Below, piece after piece: positions 42,490-49,252 of a DNA stretch of 64,000 nucleotides. The position numbers and the translations under genes are program-made. The stretch comes from Ponticoccus alexandrii (GTDB lineage Bacteria > Pseudomonadota > Alphaproteobacteria > Rhodobacterales > Rhodobacteraceae). The stretch's first letter is position 1. Every line of letters begins with the position of its first letter. Where the stretch lies: positions 62,001 to 126,000 of the forward strand of contig NZ_CP047168.1 in the NCBI RefSeq assembly GCF_016806125.1, given 5' to 3'. The notes beneath the pieces are model-generated. The model made no database searches, was not told the origin of the DNA, and saw nothing but the letters and a program-made list of their open reading frames with translations.

Positions 42490-43003
42490 TCCAATGCACA
42501 GTCCAGGTTCTCAATGTTCCACTTTTGTTCTTACTAAGGGTCCACTGGTGCAGAGTCGAGTCCCGTCGTTCCGACGCAATCGGCGCGCAATGCCATCGCG
42601 TCTCGGCGGCATTGCTGCCCTGGCCCTCACGGATCAGCATGAGCCCAGTGGTTTGCCCCGCTTCGGCAGCCAGTTGCAGCCGCCGACCGGCGATCAGCGA
42701 GAGGCGCTTTTCCGGTTCGGCGATGACTAGTCCGACCCCTTCGGAGCGCAGCGCTTCCTCCGTCGCCCAGAGCAGATCGGTCTCGTTCGCGGGACGGATG
42801 AGATGCAGCCGCTCCCCGACGCCTTCGGGCAGACCCCGGAGCATCGGCTGGTGCGAGGCATGACCGGGTATGATCCAGATCAGGGCCTCGGTATGCCGGG
42901 CGGCCTGCAGCAATGCGAAGCTGCGACGGCCCGGGCCTTCGGCCTCATGGACACGGTACCGGGCCAGGGCAAAGAGTTCGCTCGGAGCCCGATCAAACCG
43001 CAT
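42416..43003 (-). CDS. imuA: SOS mutasome protein ImuA
   Basis: 195 aa, RecA/SulA-related accessory protein of the ImuABC mutasome. Recognisable parts are LFALARYRVHEAEGPGRRSFALLQAARH, ALIWIIPGHASHQPMLRGLPEGVGERLHLI and ATEEALRSEGVGLVIAEPEK, with the tail TLSKNKSGTLRTWTVHWNG. ATG 43003 is chosen over an in-frame TTG at 43024 because the conserved MRFDR starts there and G-rich ribosome-binding sequence precedes it. It overlaps the SRAP gene by 11 bp and runs 74 bp into imuB, so the operon is tightly coupled. Confidence 0.9.
   Translation of the reverse strand: MRFDRAPSELFALARYRVHEAEGPGRRSFALLQAARHTEALIWIIPGHASHQPMLRGLPEGVGERLHLIRPANETDLLWATEEALRSEGVGLVIAEPEKRLSLIAGRRLQLAAEAGQTTGLMLIREGQGSNAAETRWHCAPIASERRDSTLHQWTLSKNKSGTLRTWTVHWNGKTAAVHPVSAAGKRHEPAETSR
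42516..42530. promoter_or_regulatory. second LexA-box-like sequence, inside imuA upstream of imuB
   Basis: GTTCCACTTTTGTTC fits the GTTC-N7-GTTC consensus exactly and lies 27-41 bp upstream of the imuB start. A further GTTC stands nine bases before it (42507-42510). It may be an internal SOS site or coincidence within coding sequence. Confidence 0.4.
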
Positions 43004-43673
43004 CCTCCCGCACCCCCTCGGCAATGATCTTCAGCATCCCGTCCGGAAGGGGACGCTGGAGCTTCAGGGCCTCCTCGGCCGGCGCGGTCAGCCAGTGCCG
43101 CCATTCCTCGGGCTGCGAGAGGATGACGGGCATGGCTTTGGGGTGGATCGGCGCCACCTCGGCATTGGGCGGGCAGGTCAGGAAACCGAAGATCTCCGCT
43201 GTCACCTCGCCTTCCTTCAGCTTGCGCACCGAAGTCCATGTCGTTCGCAGCCCGGCGAAGAAGGCGAGCGGCCGATCCTCGTCCAAAGCGAACCAGACCG
43301 GCGAATTGCGCGGCGCACCCCGGCGCCCGTCGATTTCCGAAAAGCTGGTGAAGGGCACGAGGCAACGATGTTCGACACCGAGCCAGCGCCGCCAATGGGG
43401 AGAGCCGACATTGCGGATATTGGTGACACCCTTATCGGTGCGCTTGCCTTCGAGAAACTTCGCAGGGGTCGGCATGCCCCAACGGGCCATTGCCAGTTGC
43501 CATGCGGCGTTTTCGCCATGTCGGATGATCGGTGCCGGATAATCAGGCCAGATGCCAGGTTGAGGCGGCAGGTTCCCGGTGCTGTCTACAAGTTCCTCGT
43601 CCCCCTCGACCATGTCGTCGAACAGGTGGCGCATCGCGTCCTGGCTCTTGGTTTGGGAATAGAGATTGCACAT
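42993..43673 (-). CDS. SOS response-associated peptidase (SRAP, YedK/HMCES family)
   Basis: 226 aa. SRAP proteins form a covalent bond between the N-terminal Cys (C2 after Met removal) and abasic sites in single-stranded DNA. The start MCNLYSQTKSQDAMRHLF is decisive for choosing ATG 43673 over a much longer open frame. Other conserved parts are MARWGMPTP, TNIRNVGSPHWRRWLG, HRCLVPFTSFSEI (catalytic Glu) and HPKAMPVIL (catalytic His). It is the first gene of the operon with imuA-imuB-dnaE2, placed directly behind a LexA box, so lesion protection and mutagenic bypass are expressed together. Confidence 0.93.
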   Translation of the reverse strand: MCNLYSQTKSQDAMRHLFDDMVEGDEELVDSTGNLPPQPGIWPDYPAPIIRHGENAAWQLAMARWGMPTPAKFLEGKRTDKGVTNIRNVGSPHWRRWLGVEHRCLVPFTSFSEIDGRRGAPRNSPVWFALDEDRPLAFFAGLRTTWTSVRKLKEGEVTAEIFGFLTCPPNAEVAPIHPKAMPVILSQPEEWRHWLTAPAEEALKLQRPLPDGMLKIIAEGVREDAV

Positions 43674-43712
43674 CTGGGGTCCGCTCGGGAATCGGAACAA
43701 GGTCTTGATTGA

Positions 43713-43727
43713 GAACAATGCCAGAAC
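43713..43727 (-). promoter_or_regulatory. LexA (SOS) box of the mutasome operon
   Basis: On the minus strand GTTCTGGCATTGTTC, a perfect match to the alphaproteobacterial LexA site GTTC-N7-GTTC, 40 bp upstream of the SRAP start. It predicts damage-inducible control of all four genes. Confidence 0.85.
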
Positions 43728-43813
43728 AGGCGCCGGCTGGAAAGTGCGGTCGGGCATGACTTGCGCGGCGTTGAAAGGTGAAAAGCGCAGGGTGGTCGTA
43801 AGCGGAGTCCCGA

Positions 43814-43990
43814 TCACACCTTGGCGGCGTAATTCCAGGGCATGAGGTCTGCGATATTGCTCTGCATGTGACCTCCAGCGATGGCCATTAGGGTCGTTGC
43901 CAGCCAAGCGTGCGGATCGACGGCGTTCATTTTGCAGGTCTCGATCAGCGATGCGATGACGGCCCAGTTTCCTGCCCTCTTTGCAGGGCA
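43814..43990 (-). pseudogene. IS66-family transposase C-terminal fragment
   Basis: Minus-strand codons give GNWAVIASLIETCKMNAVDPHAWLATTLMAI, then SNIADLMPWNYAAKV and TGA, the end of IS66-type transposase (TnpC). Only about 58 residues remain. It meets another IS66 end head to head. Confidence 0.75.
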
Positions 43991-44174
43991 CGAGGTCGGG
44001 GCGGAAAACTGCGCCATGCTCGCCAGCCTCATCGCCAACTGCAAGATGAGCGACGTCGATCCGGTCCGCTACCTCGCAGAGATCCTGCGCGCCTTGCTCG
44101 ACGGGCACCCAAAGAGCCGCATCGACGAGCTCATGCCCTGGAACTTCGCGTCCGCGTCAAGCCTCGCCGCGTAG
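43969..44174 (+). pseudogene. second IS66-family transposase C-terminal fragment
   Basis: FAGHEVGAENCAMLASLIANCKMSDVDPVRYLAEILRALL and IDELMPWNFASASSLAA end an IS66 transposase on the plus strand. It overlaps the inverted fragment at 43814-43990 and is about 30% diverged from it, so two different IS66 copies recombined here. Confidence 0.75.
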
Positions 44175-44199
44175 GGCCATAGCAAAGCGCTTACCCTTT

Positions 44200-44435
44200 A
44201 AGCACTCCGAAGCCATGGTGCTCTCCTCCATAGGCGCGCACGAAGCTGGCATCACTGTGCGGCAAGTCCATGACGAAGAAGTGCCCTTCTGCTCGACACC
44301 CCCGGCGACGACTACCGTCTCGCCGAAGTCGGCCTGGGCATGTCCTGGCGGATGGGCCAGCGGCACGAACATCTCTCGGTAGCGCCGCTCCCGCATGTAG
44401 TCCTCGATGATCGTATAGGCGCCGGTGACGCGCAT
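44200..44435 (-). pseudogene. IS21-family IstA fragment, frameshifted
   Basis: VTGAYTIIEDYMRERRYREM, FVPLAHPPGHAQADFGETVVV and, after a one-base shift, HFFVMDLPHSDASFVRAY belong to the catalytic region of IS21 IstA. Both ends are missing. It lies directly after the stop of the 280-aa gene at 44449. Confidence 0.8.
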
Positions 44436-44448
44436 TGCCACCAACGGA

Positions 44449-45291
44449 TCATCTGGATATCTCCCCCGCCAACACTGCTCTTCCGTGCACTGCCAGGGTT
44501 GCTGAAAACCTCTGGCAGCCAAACTTGCGGATCACATCGAATACCCGAGCTTCGTAGGCAGCGTGCCCGATCAAACGACACAGGTCGGACGCGTGGAACT
44601 GGCGGTTCGCAGTCGGGGCGGCTTGCATCTGTCTCAGCAATTCGCGCTCTTTGGGGTCTGCTACCCGTTTCTGCGATGGTTTCACCTCGGGACGAGGCGG
44701 AGTCCCCGGCGAATTCCGCCATCGGCGCATGAAGCCAAGCAGGAAGCCGGCTGGCACCCTGCCGTTGCCTCGGGACCGGTTGAAGGCGAGGAAGCGATCC
44801 CAGATGACCTGGGTGTCTATGTTCCAGCAGGGCAACGTGGCCTTCGCTGCTTTGATGAGCTCCGCCCAACTGGTCTGAAAAACGTTCGAACTCGCGGTGA
44901 TGTCGATCAGTCCTGAGAAGATAGTTTTGTTATTATTATCTCTAGATAGTGATGTGTCGCCTTCACCTGACACGAGATCATAGGTTTCGCTCTCCTCATC
45001 GAAAGCTGAAAACCGAAAGATCCAGGGCGCGAATTTGCCATTCGGCTTCGCCCGCTCGAGCTGCAACTCAGACGTCTCAAGTTCGCTCAGAAGGACCGTA
45101 AGATACTGCCGTGAGACACCCATCTTGTCCGCAAGGGCCGAGAGGGTGAAGGCTGCCGTTCCGCGCGACAACCCGTTGTAGCCATCCTTCCAGGCGATGG
45201 CATCGAGGATGAGGGTGGCAAGCTTGTGCGCTGCAACAGAGAGATTTGTCTGCGTGATTCGTCGCAGGATCAGGCCGGTCGTAGGTTCCAT
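44449..45291 (-). CDS. 280-aa winged-helix-like plasmid protein, unknown
   Basis: The N-terminal third looks like a DNA-binding winged helix: ITQTNLSVAAHKLATLILDAIAW, then TAAFTLSALADKMGVSRQYLTVLLSELETSELQLER (about residues 45-85). A basic Arg/Pro/Lys segment (VPAGFLLGFMRRWRNSPGTPPRPEVKPSQKR) precedes a helical C-terminus. I do not recognise the family; it could be a second replication or regulatory protein of a plasmid. ATG 45291 has AAGGAG 9 nt upstream and an inverted repeat 55 bp upstream. The stop abuts the IS21 relic, so the end may have been altered by insertion. Confidence 0.6.
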   Translation of the reverse strand: MEPTTGLILRRITQTNLSVAAHKLATLILDAIAWKDGYNGLSRGTAAFTLSALADKMGVSRQYLTVLLSELETSELQLERAKPNGKFAPWIFRFSAFDEESETYDLVSGEGDTSLSRDNNNKTIFSGLIDITASSNVFQTSWAELIKAAKATLPCWNIDTQVIWDRFLAFNRSRGNGRVPAGFLLGFMRRWRNSPGTPPRPEVKPSQKRVADPKERELLRQMQAAPTANRQFHASDLCRLIGHAAYEARVFDVIRKFGCQRFSATLAVHGRAVLAGEISR

Positions 45292-45345
45292 GGTCGAGGT
45301 CTCCTTGGAGATCCGACGCCATGTCGTGAGACAACAACACTCTTG

Positions 45346-45366
45346 CCAGCAAAACAACTTTGCTGG
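45346..45366. promoter_or_regulatory. inverted repeat upstream of the 280-aa gene
   Basis: CCAGCAAA-ACAAC-TTTGCTGG, perfect 8-bp arms with a 5-bp spacer, 55-75 bp before the ATG at 45291; a likely operator, possibly for the gene's own winged-helix product. Confidence 0.45.
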
Positions 45367-45527
45367 TTGCAGGTGTTTTAGCGGTGCGCTAGGAAACTCT
45401 TGTTCACGGAGTTTTCAAGCACGGCGTCAGGCTTCACGGTCTGGCGTCGTCTCCTTTTGGGGCATTTCGCACAGGTGTCCGTGCGGGGTTGTGATGACGC
45501 GCGCGGCAAAACCGCGCGCAGATTTTG

Positions 45528-46181
45528 TCAGTAGCGAACCTCTTCAGAGCCATAGTCCCCGGCGTGATCGCGCCAGTCGACGAAGACGGAACGGTAGAAG
45601 TAGCTGCCGCATCCATTCGGGATGCTCAGTCCGGATGCGGTCGGCACTTGGCCTACGTTGGACCTTGTCCATCGGTAATCGCCCTGCACGCCGTAGGACC
45701 CCAACCGCGTGGAGTCGCTGCGATTGCAGTCGCCATCTCGGTTTTCATTCTGGCGGTACTGGATGTGATAAACGCGAATGCTACGCACGAAATCAAAGGC
45801 GTCGCCCGAGATGTCGATGTCGGCTTGTTCACCCGCTTGGACGAGGACTAGGGGGATGGAAGTCGATTCCTGCGGTTCGGGCGGATCGCGGAACGTGATG
45901 TCATAAAGGCGTTCCATAGACGACATTGGACTGGGATCGTTGAGCGACACACCCATCGGACACCGCCAGATTTGTAAGGGCGGCTCGATGGGCCATGGCG
46001 TGATCCGCCGAATGAAGACCGCTCTGGCGTGCGCGCAGGGCGCGGAGGCAGGCCAGCCGCCCGCAAGGCAGAGGAGGATCGCACAGTCCACCTGATAGGC
46101 CTGAGCCGGTGCCGACGAGGCCATTAGTCCGGATATGATTATTGCCATGGCTGTTGCCACGCTGTGGATCACGTGCTTCAT
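45528..46181 (-). CDS. secreted protein of T4SS plasmids, unknown function
   Basis: 217 aa with a signal peptide (MKHVIHSVATAMAIIISGLMASSAPAQA). The mature part starts YQVDCAILLCLAGGWPASAPCAHA and contains FIRRITPWPIEPPLQIWRCPMG, a Cys-paired segment that is recurrent in Rhodobacteraceae conjugative plasmids as far as I recall, followed by beta-rich sequence with SIRVYHIQYRQ and NGCGSYFYRSVFVDWRDH. A periplasmic or pilus-associated role in conjugation is likely, supported by its promoter, which is nearly identical over 29 bp to that of the T4SS operon. ATG 46181 is set by the signal peptide. Confidence 0.7.
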   Translation of the reverse strand: MKHVIHSVATAMAIIISGLMASSAPAQAYQVDCAILLCLAGGWPASAPCAHARAVFIRRITPWPIEPPLQIWRCPMGVSLNDPSPMSSMERLYDITFRDPPEPQESTSIPLVLVQAGEQADIDISGDAFDFVRSIRVYHIQYRQNENRDGDCNRSDSTRLGSYGVQGDYRWTRSNVGQVPTASGLSIPNGCGSYFYRSVFVDWRDHAGDYGSEEVRY

Positions 46182-46208
46182 GATGCCGACTCCATCTATA
46201 ATGGTGCA

Positions 46209-46238
46209 TCGATACGAAACAACATTAATGTTAGCAAG
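46209..46238 (-). promoter_or_regulatory. promoter of the secreted-protein gene, shared with the T4SS operon
   Basis: On the minus strand TTGCTA, 17-bp spacer, TATCGA, with the palindrome AACATTAATGTT (46221-46232) in the spacer. The surrounding 29 bp (46210-46238) match 47616-47644 at 27 positions, in the same orientation relative to the downstream gene. Confidence 0.65.
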
Positions 46239-46618
46239 GAGGTTTGATTGACGGCAACTTGCGATTGTTCGCTTGTGTCGCGTGACGGCTTCCAAGATCT
46301 GATGACGGTTTGGGCTCTTGAGGCGTCCTGGAAGCGGCCAAAATTGCGGCCTCCTTTCACGTCCATTGCCAAACAAACAACTGTTACAAAGGGAAAATAT
46401 GGCGTTCCAATACGGCCACGAAACCGGTCACGGAAGAACAGACCGCATGAGCCCGTCAAACGGCGTGTCGCGGCGCCCATGGTCCCGGGAAGGGCAGTGT
46501 CGGAAAACTGTGGGGCTTGGTTCCCCGGCTGGAATCCGGGAACGGAAGGGCGGGTGGAGCAACGATCCTGTGTTGTGGCCTATGTTGGGATCGAACATGC
46601 GCTTGAAGATTTATGGCA
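46239..46618. other. no gene recognised
   Basis: About 380 bp between the shared promoter and the ParD gene. A plus-strand open frame of 135 codons (46248-46655) has no recognisable sequence, rich in Arg/Pro, and no good ribosome site; I do not call it. Confidence 0.35.
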
Positions 46619-46629
46619 GTATCTGATAC
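46619..46629. promoter_or_regulatory. short palindrome before the second ParD gene
   Basis: GTATC-T-GATAC, 26 bp upstream of the parD start; likely an autoregulatory operator of the toxin-antitoxin pair. Confidence 0.35.
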
Positions 46630-46654
46630 GATTGAGCATGGATAGGAGAGTCTG

Positions 46655-46897
46655 ATGCCAAACGTCCACCTGACCGAACCGATGCAGAAATATGTGCAGG
46701 CGCAGATCGAGTCCGGCGCTTACGCCAATCTGAGCGAAGTCGTGCGCGCCGGCGTAAGGATGCTGATGGAGAAGGATGGCGCGCGGCAGTTCTATGCCCT
46801 TAAGGCCGACCTAGAGGAAGCAGCCTCCCTGGCCAAAAATGGGGATTTCGCCGAGTTCGATGCCCAAGCCTTCGAACCGGATGCGTTTGATCGCTGA
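46655..46897 (+). CDS. type II antitoxin, ParD family (second pair)
   Basis: 80 aa, ribbon-helix-helix start MPNVHLTEPMQKYVQAQIESGAYANLSEVVRAGVRML in pieces, acidic tail ending EPDAFDR. GGAGAG precedes the ATG. The toxin gene follows 5 bp after its stop. It is clearly different in sequence from the pair at 16043, so the two antitoxins probably do not cross-neutralise. Placement between two conjugation-related genes suggests stabilisation of the transfer region. Confidence 0.88.
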   Translation: MPNVHLTEPMQKYVQAQIESGAYANLSEVVRAGVRMLMEKDGARQFYALKADLEEAASLAKNGDFAEFDAQAFEPDAFDR

Positions 46898-46902
46898 CCC
46901 GA

Positions 46903-47223
46903 ATGACGATTCGGCTTTCCGGACAGGCCAAGTCCGACCTTGAAGAGATACGCACCTACACCGTCGAAACATGGGGCAGGGACCAATGGCTCGTCTATTA
47001 CCGCCAGTTGGTCACCGCCTTCGAGCGGATCACTGGGGATCCCGACGCGGGCCGGGACAGGAGTCTCTTTGTCCCGGGGATGCGGTCCGTCAATTGCCAG
47101 CGACACGTGATCTTCTACAAGCGGCTCGATGCGGCGGATGGCGCGGCAGTCATCCTGCGCATCGTGCATCAGCGCCGCAACATGCCCGCACTCGCCTACT
47201 ACGAGGATCTCGACGGCGGTTAA
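46903..47223 (+). CDS. type II toxin, ParE family (second pair)
   Basis: 106 aa: IRLSGQAKSDLEEIRTYTVETWGRDQWLVYYRQLVTAFERI, then FVPGMRSVNCQRHVIFYKRLD and VILRIVHQRRNMPALAYYEDL. This is the ParE fold with its C-terminal Arg-rich strand (HQRRNM). It is transcribed with the preceding antitoxin and presumably targets gyrase. Confidence 0.9.
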   Translation: MTIRLSGQAKSDLEEIRTYTVETWGRDQWLVYYRQLVTAFERITGDPDAGRDRSLFVPGMRSVNCQRHVIFYKRLDAADGAAVILRIVHQRRNMPALAYYEDLDGG

Positions 47224-47237
47224 GCCCATGCGGTTGC

Positions 47238-47516
47238 TCAGTCCAATAGCTCGACCAGTCTTCCATAGTCTTCACTGACCTCACGCGCCTCCTGAAGCGC
47301 GCGTTGGCGCTCGCCATCAAGACAACGGAAGTATTCCTGAATGTCGACAATGTAGCCCTCGAAATCAGAACGCAGCAGATCGGCATAGGCACGAATGTCT
47401 TCTCGCGACTGAGGCAAGAACGGTCGTTCGGGAGGTACGCAATCTGCTGCCGCGGCTATCGGCATGCTTCCAAGCAGGAACGCGAACAGCAACGGTGCGT
47501 TGCGCGCAATAAACAA
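47238..47516 (-). CDS. small secreted protein with paired cysteines
   Basis: 92 aa: signal peptide (MFIARNAPLLFAFLLGSMPIAAAA), then DCVPPERPFLPQSREDIRAYADLLRSDFEGY, a second Cys in EYFRCLDGERQRAL and a helical end. Two cysteines about 40 residues apart suggest a disulfide in the periplasm. The nearest usual start is TTG 47516; a CTG two codons upstream has AAGGAG at ideal 7-nt spacing and would add MR to the signal peptide, so the real start may be CTG. It diverges from the T4SS operon and is probably an accessory conjugation protein. Confidence 0.6.
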   Translation of the reverse strand: MFIARNAPLLFAFLLGSMPIAAAADCVPPERPFLPQSREDIRAYADLLRSDFEGYIVDIQEYFRCLDGERQRALQEAREVSEDYGRLVELLD

Positions 47517-47615
47517 GCGCAGGGCAAAACTCCTTTGCCGCCTTTAAGATTCTCATTCTGTCGGCTATCACCGTTATCGAAGCAAGGCGAACTTTGTCAA
47601 CACGTTATTATTGTC

Positions 47616-47645
47616 TTGCTATCATTAATGTTGTTTTGTATCGCT
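47616..47645 (+). promoter_or_regulatory. promoter of the T4SS operon
   Basis: TTGCTA (47617-47622), 17-bp spacer containing CATTAATG, TATCGC (47640-47645). The block 47616-47644 is 27/29 identical to the promoter of the secreted-protein gene (46210-46238). Transcription would start near 47652, 59 bp before the first gene. Confidence 0.65.
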
Positions 47646-47710
47646 CACGGTGTTGCGACCCCGTGGGCCTGATACTGCACCCAGGCAGAACAAGGACCCA
47701 AGGGAAGGCC

Positions 47711-48037
47711 ATGATAGAAGAAGCCCCGAATGTGGTTACAGAAGACGGACTGCGCGGCTTGCTCGCCGAGGGCTACCTCATTGAGGTGGTCTGCAAGGAG
47801 AGAGCAGAGAAGCGCCATAACAGCTGGTACGGCTCGTGGGTCATCCGCGCCGTCGCCACTGATGGGCGTGACGATAAGATGCTCGTCACCAGCCGAAGCG
47901 TCCTCAAGCTCCGCGACTTCAAAACCATCGTTGGTCTTGTCAGTTTCCTGGCCGACATGGGCTGTACGACGGCGAGCATCCCACTTGAAGAAGGTGGCCG
48001 CGAGCGCCACGCCGCGCCTCCGGTCAAAGGCAGCTGA
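47711..48037 (+). CDS. 108-aa protein at the head of the T4SS operon, unknown
   Basis: A soluble 108-aa protein, no signal peptide: MIEEAPNVVTEDGLRGLLAEGYLIEVVCKERAEKRHNSWYGSWVI in pieces, then DKMLVTSRSVLKLRDFKTIVGLVSFLADMGCTTASIPLEEG. The mix of short helices and strands suggests a small regulatory or plasmid protein. AGGGAAGG precedes the ATG. It overlaps virB1 by 44 bp, so the two are co-translated. I recognise no characterised family. Confidence 0.65.
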   Translation: MIEEAPNVVTEDGLRGLLAEGYLIEVVCKERAEKRHNSWYGSWVIRAVATDGRDDKMLVTSRSVLKLRDFKTIVGLVSFLADMGCTTASIPLEEGGRERHAAPPVKGS

Positions 48038-48677
48038 CCGCGCAACTGCGCTCATCGTTGCTTTGGGTACAGGCGTTTGTTCCGCGCCCCCGGCCCTGGC
48101 CGACGGTTTCATCTTCCAGGTCCGCCCAGACGGCCAATTGATTTCCACTTCTCAAGAGGCAAACGGGCGCCTTTTTCTCTTCGCAGAACCCCGCGTGCCT
48201 GACGCCACTATCGAGACAGCGATCCCGGCTCGATCTGCCGCCCGCGCCACCCCAGAAATCCTCCATGCGATCGAGACCACCGCTCTACGGTATGCCGGGC
48301 ATGGTGCGCTGCGTCGCGCAGGGCTTTCAGTCACTGATTGGGCACTCCTTTACCGGGCCAACATCGAAGTCGAGAGCGCATACAATCCGGCTGCGCGTAG
48401 CCCTGTCGGGGCCATAGGCCTTGGGCAGCTTATGCCGGACACCGCCCGCGACCTCGGCGTCGACCCGCATGACATTGCGCAGAACCTCGACGGATCAGCT
48501 CGCTACCTGCTGATGATGCTCGACCAGTTCGGCGAGGGCTCTCTGGCCCTTGCGGCCTACAACGCTGGTCCCGAGGCGGTCACACGCCACGGCGGCATCC
48601 CCCCTTTTCGCGAAACCAAAGGGCATGTGGCCCGTGTGACAGCCGTGTTTGAGCGGCTCAGAGGAGATCTTTCATGA
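47994..48677 (+). CDS. virB1: VirB1-type lytic transglycosylase
   Basis: 227 aa with a signal peptide and an SLT domain (about 90-220). Catalytic E127 lies in IEVESAYNPAARSPVGAIGLGQLMP, split by the usual ES and GLGQLMP motifs; SARYLLMMLDQFGEGSLALAAYNAGP completes the domain. It cleaves peptidoglycan locally so that the secretion channel can be built. GTG 47994 is chosen because it begins a plausible signal peptide (ALIVALGTGVCSAPPALA); the longer open frame overlaps the 108-aa gene. It overlaps virB2 by ATGA. Confidence 0.85.
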   Translation: MAASATPRLRSKAADRATALIVALGTGVCSAPPALADGFIFQVRPDGQLISTSQEANGRLFLFAEPRVPDATIETAIPARSAARATPEILHAIETTALRYAGHGALRRAGLSVTDWALLYRANIEVESAYNPAARSPVGAIGLGQLMPDTARDLGVDPHDIAQNLDGSARYLLMMLDQFGEGSLALAAYNAGPEAVTRHGGIPPFRETKGHVARVTAVFERLRGDLS

Positions 48678-48964
48678 CACCGAGACCTTCGATCGTCGCG
48701 CTCGGCGCGATGGCCCTTATCGTGCCGGCGGGTCCAGCGCTTGCGCAGAGCATTGACCTGTCGCCCGTGCAAACCCTGCTGCAAGGCATCGTCGATGCAA
48801 TCACCGGCCCGTTGGGCATCGTGATCGGCACGCTCGCGCTGATCGGCGTGTTCCTCTCCTGGCTCTTTGGCATCCTCGATTTCCGCCAAGCACTCTGGGT
48901 CGTGGTTGCAATCGCGGGCATCGCCGCGGCGCCCACTATCGTCGCAGCCATCTGGACGACCTGA
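48674..48964 (+). CDS. virB2: VirB2/TrbC-family major pilin
   Basis: 96 aa: a cleavable N-terminal segment (MTPRPSIVALGAMALIVPAGPALAQ) and two hydrophobic helices (about 43-65 and 72-93) joined by a short loop GILDFRQ. This is the VirB2/TrbC pilin layout. The mature protein polymerises to the T-pilus. It overlaps virB1 by ATGA and virB3 follows 9 bp later. Confidence 0.88.
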   Translation: MTPRPSIVALGAMALIVPAGPALAQSIDLSPVQTLLQGIVDAITGPLGIVIGTLALIGVFLSWLFGILDFRQALWVVVAIAGIAAAPTIVAAIWTT

Positions 48965-48973
48965 GAAGCACCC

Positions 48974-49252
48974 ATGTCCGACCAGTCCCGCGTGTTCATC
49001 GGCCTTCTCAGGCCACCCAAGCTGATGGGCTTGCCGATCATGTACGCAATGGTCTGGCTCTTCGGCTCGACGCTTCTGTTCCTCTGGGTGCAGAGCTGGG
49101 TGGTGGCTGTGTTCGCGGGACTGGCCTGGCCGGCGCTTTGGAAAGCCGCAGACTGGGATCCGAACTTCCTCGATGTCCTGGTGATCACCCTGCAGGAAAC
49201 CCCGCCCACGACGAACCGCAAGCTGCACGGAGGCGACAGCTATGCCCCGTGA
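48974..49252 (+). CDS. virB3: VirB3 inner-membrane protein
   Basis: 92 aa: RVFIGLLRPPKLMGLPIMYAMVWLF with two adjacent membrane helices (about 16-55) and a C-terminal DPNFLDVLVITLQETPPTTNRKLHGGDSY. The RPP and DP.F motifs are typical of VirB3. It associates with VirB4 at the inner membrane and overlaps the virB4 gene by 11 bp. Confidence 0.88.
   Translation: MSDQSRVFIGLLRPPKLMGLPIMYAMVWLFGSTLLFLWVQSWVVAVFAGLAWPALWKAADWDPNFLDVLVITLQETPPTTNRKLHGGDSYAP

Noticed and set aside
45197-45898. 233-codon plus-strand frame
   Set aside because: It runs antisense to two minus-strand genes and their intergenic operator, without any family signal.
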